IMG/VR virus record: IMGVR_UViG_3300036716_000062
Span: 1 to 34,136 of that record
Length of the DNA stretch: 34,136 bases
Reading direction: 5' to 3' (one strand)
Source of the DNA: a virus
Part shown: piece by piece, positions 32,244-34,136 of the stretch
How the letters are laid out: each line of letters opens with the position of its first letter
Position numbering within the stretch: position 1 is the stretch's first letter
Translations under genes and position numbers: made by a program
Notes under the pieces: generated by a model
What the model saw: only the letters and a program-made list of their open reading frames with translations
What the model was told of the DNA's origin: nothing
Database searches by the model: none

Positions 32244-32823
32244 CTTATAGATAGTATCGGTTTTGTTTTAGTTACGCTGCCTTGTGTGCTGCTTCGTGTG
32301 CTGCTAACTCTGCCTCAATTATTGCCGCCAGCCTATCGTTAAAGGTATTCCTTCTTGCCTTACCTTCTTCTACTGACTTACCCCAGCCAGCCATCATTGC
32401 TTTTGCTTTTAGGAGTAGATCCATATCTGGCTTTGCTACCCCAACTTTGTCGAAATCATACCAGTTGCTTTCTACTTCTTTAACTTCAATTGCGCCCTTT
32501 CCAATTTTCTTAACTACAAATCCGACCCCATCCTTAACTGGCGTGAATTTTACGTTTGCATGTTCCTTAATAAACTCTTTCAAAGTTTGCGAACGGATAC
32601 TTTTCATTTTGATACTAGCGTTAACTAGCATCTCAATGCGTGAAGTATCGCCATGCTGTCCATAAGTCTCAATAGCAGACACGGCCAAAGCTTGCACGTT
32701 ATCGCGCATTGTTGACTCATTAGCTACCACGTTATCTAACATCATTTTGAAATATACAGTTTTCATAATTTACCCTTCGATTTTTAAATTTTAATTTTGA
32801 TTCTTTCCGATACTATCTATAAG
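32244..32823. repeat. Perfect 17-bp inverted repeat flanking one early gene
   Basis: CTTATAGATAGTATCGG at 32244-32260 recurs as its exact reverse complement at 32807-32823. The pair encloses only the 164-aa gene, its 5' leader and 11 bp of 3' sequence (546 bp between arms). The right arm starts immediately after the U-tract of the terminator at 32827. Confidence 0.9.
32272..32766 (-). CDS. Putative early protein inside inverted repeats
   Basis: The 164-aa product is mixed helical and charged (MKTVYFKMMLDNVVANESTM; core FTPVKDGVGFVVKKIGKGAI; end Ala/His-rich EAELAAHEAAHKAA). No domain is recognised. An AAGGG ribosome site lies about 7 nt before the ATG. It is the first gene of the leftward arm, 41 bp downstream of the right repeat arm and 61 bp from the terminator that isolates it from the right-end transcript. 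First-expressed phage genes often target the host, but that is only positional inference. Confidence 0.7.
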   Translation of the reverse strand: MKTVYFKMMLDNVVANESTMRDNVQALAVSAIETYGQHGDTSRIEMLVNASIKMKSIRSQTLKEFIKEHANVKFTPVKDGVGFVVKKIGKGAIEVKEVESNWYDFDKVGVAKPDMDLLLKAKAMMAGWGKSVEEGKARRNTFNDRLAAIIEAELAAHEAAHKAA

Positions 32824-32826
32824 AAC

Positions 32827-32901
32827 AAAAAAACCCCACGAATTATAAGACAATCGCTTAACCTAATAGGCTTTGCGATTACCCGATAACTCGATGGGGT
32901 T
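32827..32901 (-). terminator. Very long hairpin intrinsic terminator
   Basis: On the minus strand AACCCCA and CGAGTTAT pair with ATAATTCG and TGGGGTT (15 bp, one bulged base, one G-U). Then come an internal loop, AATCGC/GCGATT (6 bp), and a terminal CCTATTAGG hairpin. Seven T residues end the structure (32827-32833). It would stop leftward transcripts from the right-end region before the gene at 32766. Confidence 0.85.
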
Positions 32902-33420
32902 ATTGTTCAAATAATTTTAACTAGTTGCCATCCTAATACTATGGGGATGCCATATTCACAAACCAAACGCTGACCGCTTGGCAATCTCTAATACTTTCGC
33001 ATGGATCTATTTTAATTTGTAGTGCTTGCGCTTTTGACTGTTTGATCAATCACTCGTTAACAAAATCTAAAACTCAGATTTTGAACATATAGCTAATGCT
33101 AGTTTTTTCGCATAGGTAAACCTAGTGGCGTGTCGCTTGTTACTCTCGAATTGCTCGTTAAAACAAAACGAGAGAATCAAAAAACTACTAACGCAAGTTA
33201 CAAAAAATTGTGCCGTTCTCTCTAAAGATACCTATCAATTTCAAATTAGAGTGCATGGGGTTTTGCCGTCTCCGCGATTGTTAACTTAAAATCAGTTCCC
33301 GCTCTAATTGTACGTTTCTTGTACCTGATCAAATTTTGCCAGTTTTTTACGGGGAGAGCTTAATCAAACTTGCGCCCCGACCGCCATACTTCGTGGCGAT
33401 GGGAGAACGTTATAGAATCT
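32827..33420 (-). ncRNA. Candidate large structured non-coding RNA
   Basis: About 590 nt have no reading frame longer than roughly 25 codons on the minus strand, many paired segments and a strong terminator at the 3' end. Stems (minus strand) include CGCCA/TGGCG (33382-33398), CGGGG/CCCCG (33349-33380), AATTAGAG/CTCTAATT (33244-33309), CTCTCG/CGAGAG with the competing CTCGTT/AACGAG (33144-33175), the perfect CAAAATCT/AGATTTTG (33061-33083), and an AGTATTAG direct repeat near 32932-32995. Purpose is unknown; the 5' end and promoter are not located. It could instead be an untranslated control region. Confidence 0.5.
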
Positions 33421-33494
33421 TATTTAAAATAGCAAACATTTGTAACTATCAATAAATGATATTCGATAGATAAAATCAATTGGACATAGGAAAG

Positions 33495-33514
33495 TACTGT
33501 ATAGATGTACAGTA
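33495..33514. promoter_or_regulatory. Operator-like palindrome, copy 1
   Basis: TACTGTATAGATGTACAGTA has arms TACTGTA and TACAGTA around a 6-bp centre, a typical dimeric repressor site. A second copy lies at 33701. The 9-bp AACTAACAT (33528-33536) follows downstream. Confidence 0.55.
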
Positions 33515-33700
33515 AATAGTGGTATGCAACTAACATGCCAAGTGCTATTTTCACTTTTTCTCCACTATTGGAAGGCGTACAGGAAGGCATCAAAACGTGG
33601 ATCTAAGGTAGGGTTTAGGAAACAGATAGCACACTGTCAGTAAATATATGGGGGTTTAGATGGGAGTATTGGAAGGATTAGAATATGTATATATGTACAG

Positions 33701-33720
33701 TACTGGATAGATTTACAGTA
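33701..33720. promoter_or_regulatory. Operator-like palindrome, copy 2
   Basis: TACTGGATAGATTTACAGTA matches copy 1 at 18 of 20 positions. It is preceded by GTACAGTAC (33695-33703), followed 11 bp later by the promoter candidate at 33731, and then by AACTAACAT (33759-33767), as with copy 1. Confidence 0.55.
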
Positions 33721-33730
33721 GTTTAAATCT

Positions 33731-33761
33731 TTGGAATTGTTGAGTATTTGGAATATATAAC
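33731..33761 (+). promoter_or_regulatory. Weak rightward promoter candidate
   Basis: TTGGAA (33731-33736), 17 bp, and TATATA (33754-33759), overlapping TATAAC, give a partial sigma70 match. It would fire rightward out of the window. It lies beside operator-like copy 2. Confidence 0.3.
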
Positions 33762-33787
33762 TAACATTGGCACGCTATTTGCATGTA

Positions 33788-33829
33788 TTTTAAATATTGT
33801 AAATCTATTCCTATTGGGAATATTTAAAA
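33788..33829. repeat. AT-rich 11-bp inverted repeat
   Basis: TTTTAAATATT (33788-33798) is the exact reverse complement of AATATTTAAAA (33819-33829), with 20 bp between. A related AATATTTAAAATATTG follows at 33858-33873. It could be an easily melted or structure-forming element beside the iteron-like repeats. Confidence 0.6.
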
Positions 33830-33868
33830 GTCCGGTATGGAATAGGTACAAATTCCAAATATTTAAAA

Positions 33869-33990
33869 TATTGTAAATAAGAATCTTTCTCATTTGCAAA
33901 TGGTAGTGCTAATCTTAATCGTATTGTAAATAAGAATCGTTTGCATTCGCATTTGCATTTGAGAATATTAACAATATTGAGAATAAGAAT
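33869..33990. repeat. 53-bp-period iteron-like direct repeats
   Basis: TATTGTAAATAAGAATC is identical at 33869-33885 and 33922-33938, and a third diverged copy (TATTGAGAATAAGAAT) starts at 33975. The spacing is 53 bp both times. GCATTC/GCATTT hexamers fill the second and third units. Resembles replication-initiator binding arrays. Confidence 0.7.
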
Positions 33991-34006
33991 GATTCGCATT
34001 CGCATT

Positions 34007-34046
34007 GGATGGGCCGGGCAGGTGGCCATGGGGGTAGGGGGTGGTA
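34007..34046. other. G-rich block with quadruplex potential
   Basis: Within AT-rich DNA the plus strand has four G-runs (34011-34013, 34016-34018, 34030-34034, 34037-34041) with loops CC, an 11-base loop and TA. It immediately follows the third iteron-like repeat. Confidence 0.55.
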
Positions 34047-34136
34047 GTAATACAATCATCTACATTTTGCACTATTTTAAAATTGTAAAGCTTACCACCC
34101 AATACTTATAAATATTCAGAATATTGCGCTCACCTT

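Larger units (their letters stand above)
33421..34136. other. Non-coding, AT-rich control/origin-like region at window end
   Basis: No plausible gene is seen on either strand; the only longer frame (minus, 33811-34059) has a low-complexity translation formed by the repeats. The stretch holds operator-like repeats, a promoter candidate, palindromes, 53-bp-period repeats and a G-rich block. This assortment suggests a regulatory or replication-start locus. Confidence 0.6.

Noticed and set aside
32925-32998. tRNA-like segment on the minus strand (GCCAAGCGGTCAGC resembles a D-arm)
   Set aside because: No matching acceptor stem, no convincing anticodon arm or T-arm; the flanking AGTATTAG copies are direct, not inverted.
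33091-33115. Plus-strand terminator at TAGC-TAAT-GCTA followed by six T
   Set aside because: Stem of only 4 bp and no plus-strand gene upstream; lies within the larger minus-strand structured region.
33061-33290. Mini-frames on the minus strand (for example a 22-codon frame near 33255 and short ATGCGAAA frames)
   Set aside because: All are shorter than about 25 codons, lack clear ribosome sites, and lie in paired regions; more simply part of a structured RNA.
33811-34059. 82-codon minus-strand frame in the right-end region
   Set aside because: Its translation is low-complexity and is produced by the iteron-like repeats and G-rich block; no ribosome site.
1-34136. CRISPR array, insertion sequence, integrase or lysogeny repressor
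   Set aside because: No regularly spaced spacer array, transposase, or integrase-type protein was found on either strand.

Overview
The window is part of the genome of a tailed bacteriophage, most likely a marine podovirus with a T7-type replication module. It carries a T7-like DNA polymerase A, primase-helicase and endonuclease I, a class Ia ribonucleotide reductase pair (nrdA/nrdB), a MazG-like hydrolase, DUF3310, DUF932, Gp88-like, DUF5872 and DUF6321 proteins, a 3TM holin with an M15 endolysin, and very large virion proteins in T7 internal-core order. Composition is AT-leaning and genes are packed with 1-50 bp overlaps. No integrase, lysogeny repressor, phage RNA polymerase, terminase, portal or major capsid gene is visible. 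The window is therefore a partial genome: it opens inside a tail-fibre gene and closes in non-coding DNA. The clade (for example pelagiphage or roseophage relatives) cannot be settled from sequence reading alone.

Layout. (1) 1-17081, rightward: tail fibre with a C-terminal intramolecular chaperone, two small membrane proteins behind a strong sigma70-like promoter, a run of large putative internal or ejected virion proteins (1046, 354, 175, 804 and 1798 aa), then lysis genes (M15 endolysin, holin, a membrane-anchored protein) and three small lysine-rich proteins. (2) 17073-32766, leftward: nucleotide metabolism (nrdB, MazG-like, nrdA), DUF3310, endonuclease I, a Cas4/RecB-like nuclease, a GIY-YIG nuclease, DNA polymerase, primase-helicase, a probable ssDNA-binding protein, DUF932, and a cluster of tiny early genes with a tRNA-Cys. 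The two arms converge tail to tail at 17073-17081 without an obvious terminator. (3) 32767-34136: about 1.37 kb with no convincing gene. It holds a very long hairpin terminator, a roughly 600-nt structured region that looks like an orphan non-coding RNA, paired 20-bp operator-like repeats, 53-bp-period iteron-like repeats, AT-rich palindromes and a G-rich block.

How the genes fit together. The leftward arm supplies dNTPs (RNR, MazG-like, degradation of host DNA by endonuclease I and the Cas4-like nuclease) and copies DNA (polymerase, primase-helicase, SSB). The rightward arm builds the virion, ejects internal proteins with the DNA, and lyses the cell. Sigma70-like promoters and the absence of a phage RNA polymerase suggest reliance on host RNA polymerase, at least for what is visible here.

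Most unusual points: the structured, terminator-ended non-coding region at the right; a perfect 17-bp inverted repeat flanking one early gene; a giant virion protein whose C-terminus carries an ADP-ribosyltransferase-like module and polyvalent-protein domains; and an endonuclease I whose essential N-terminus has no standard start codon.
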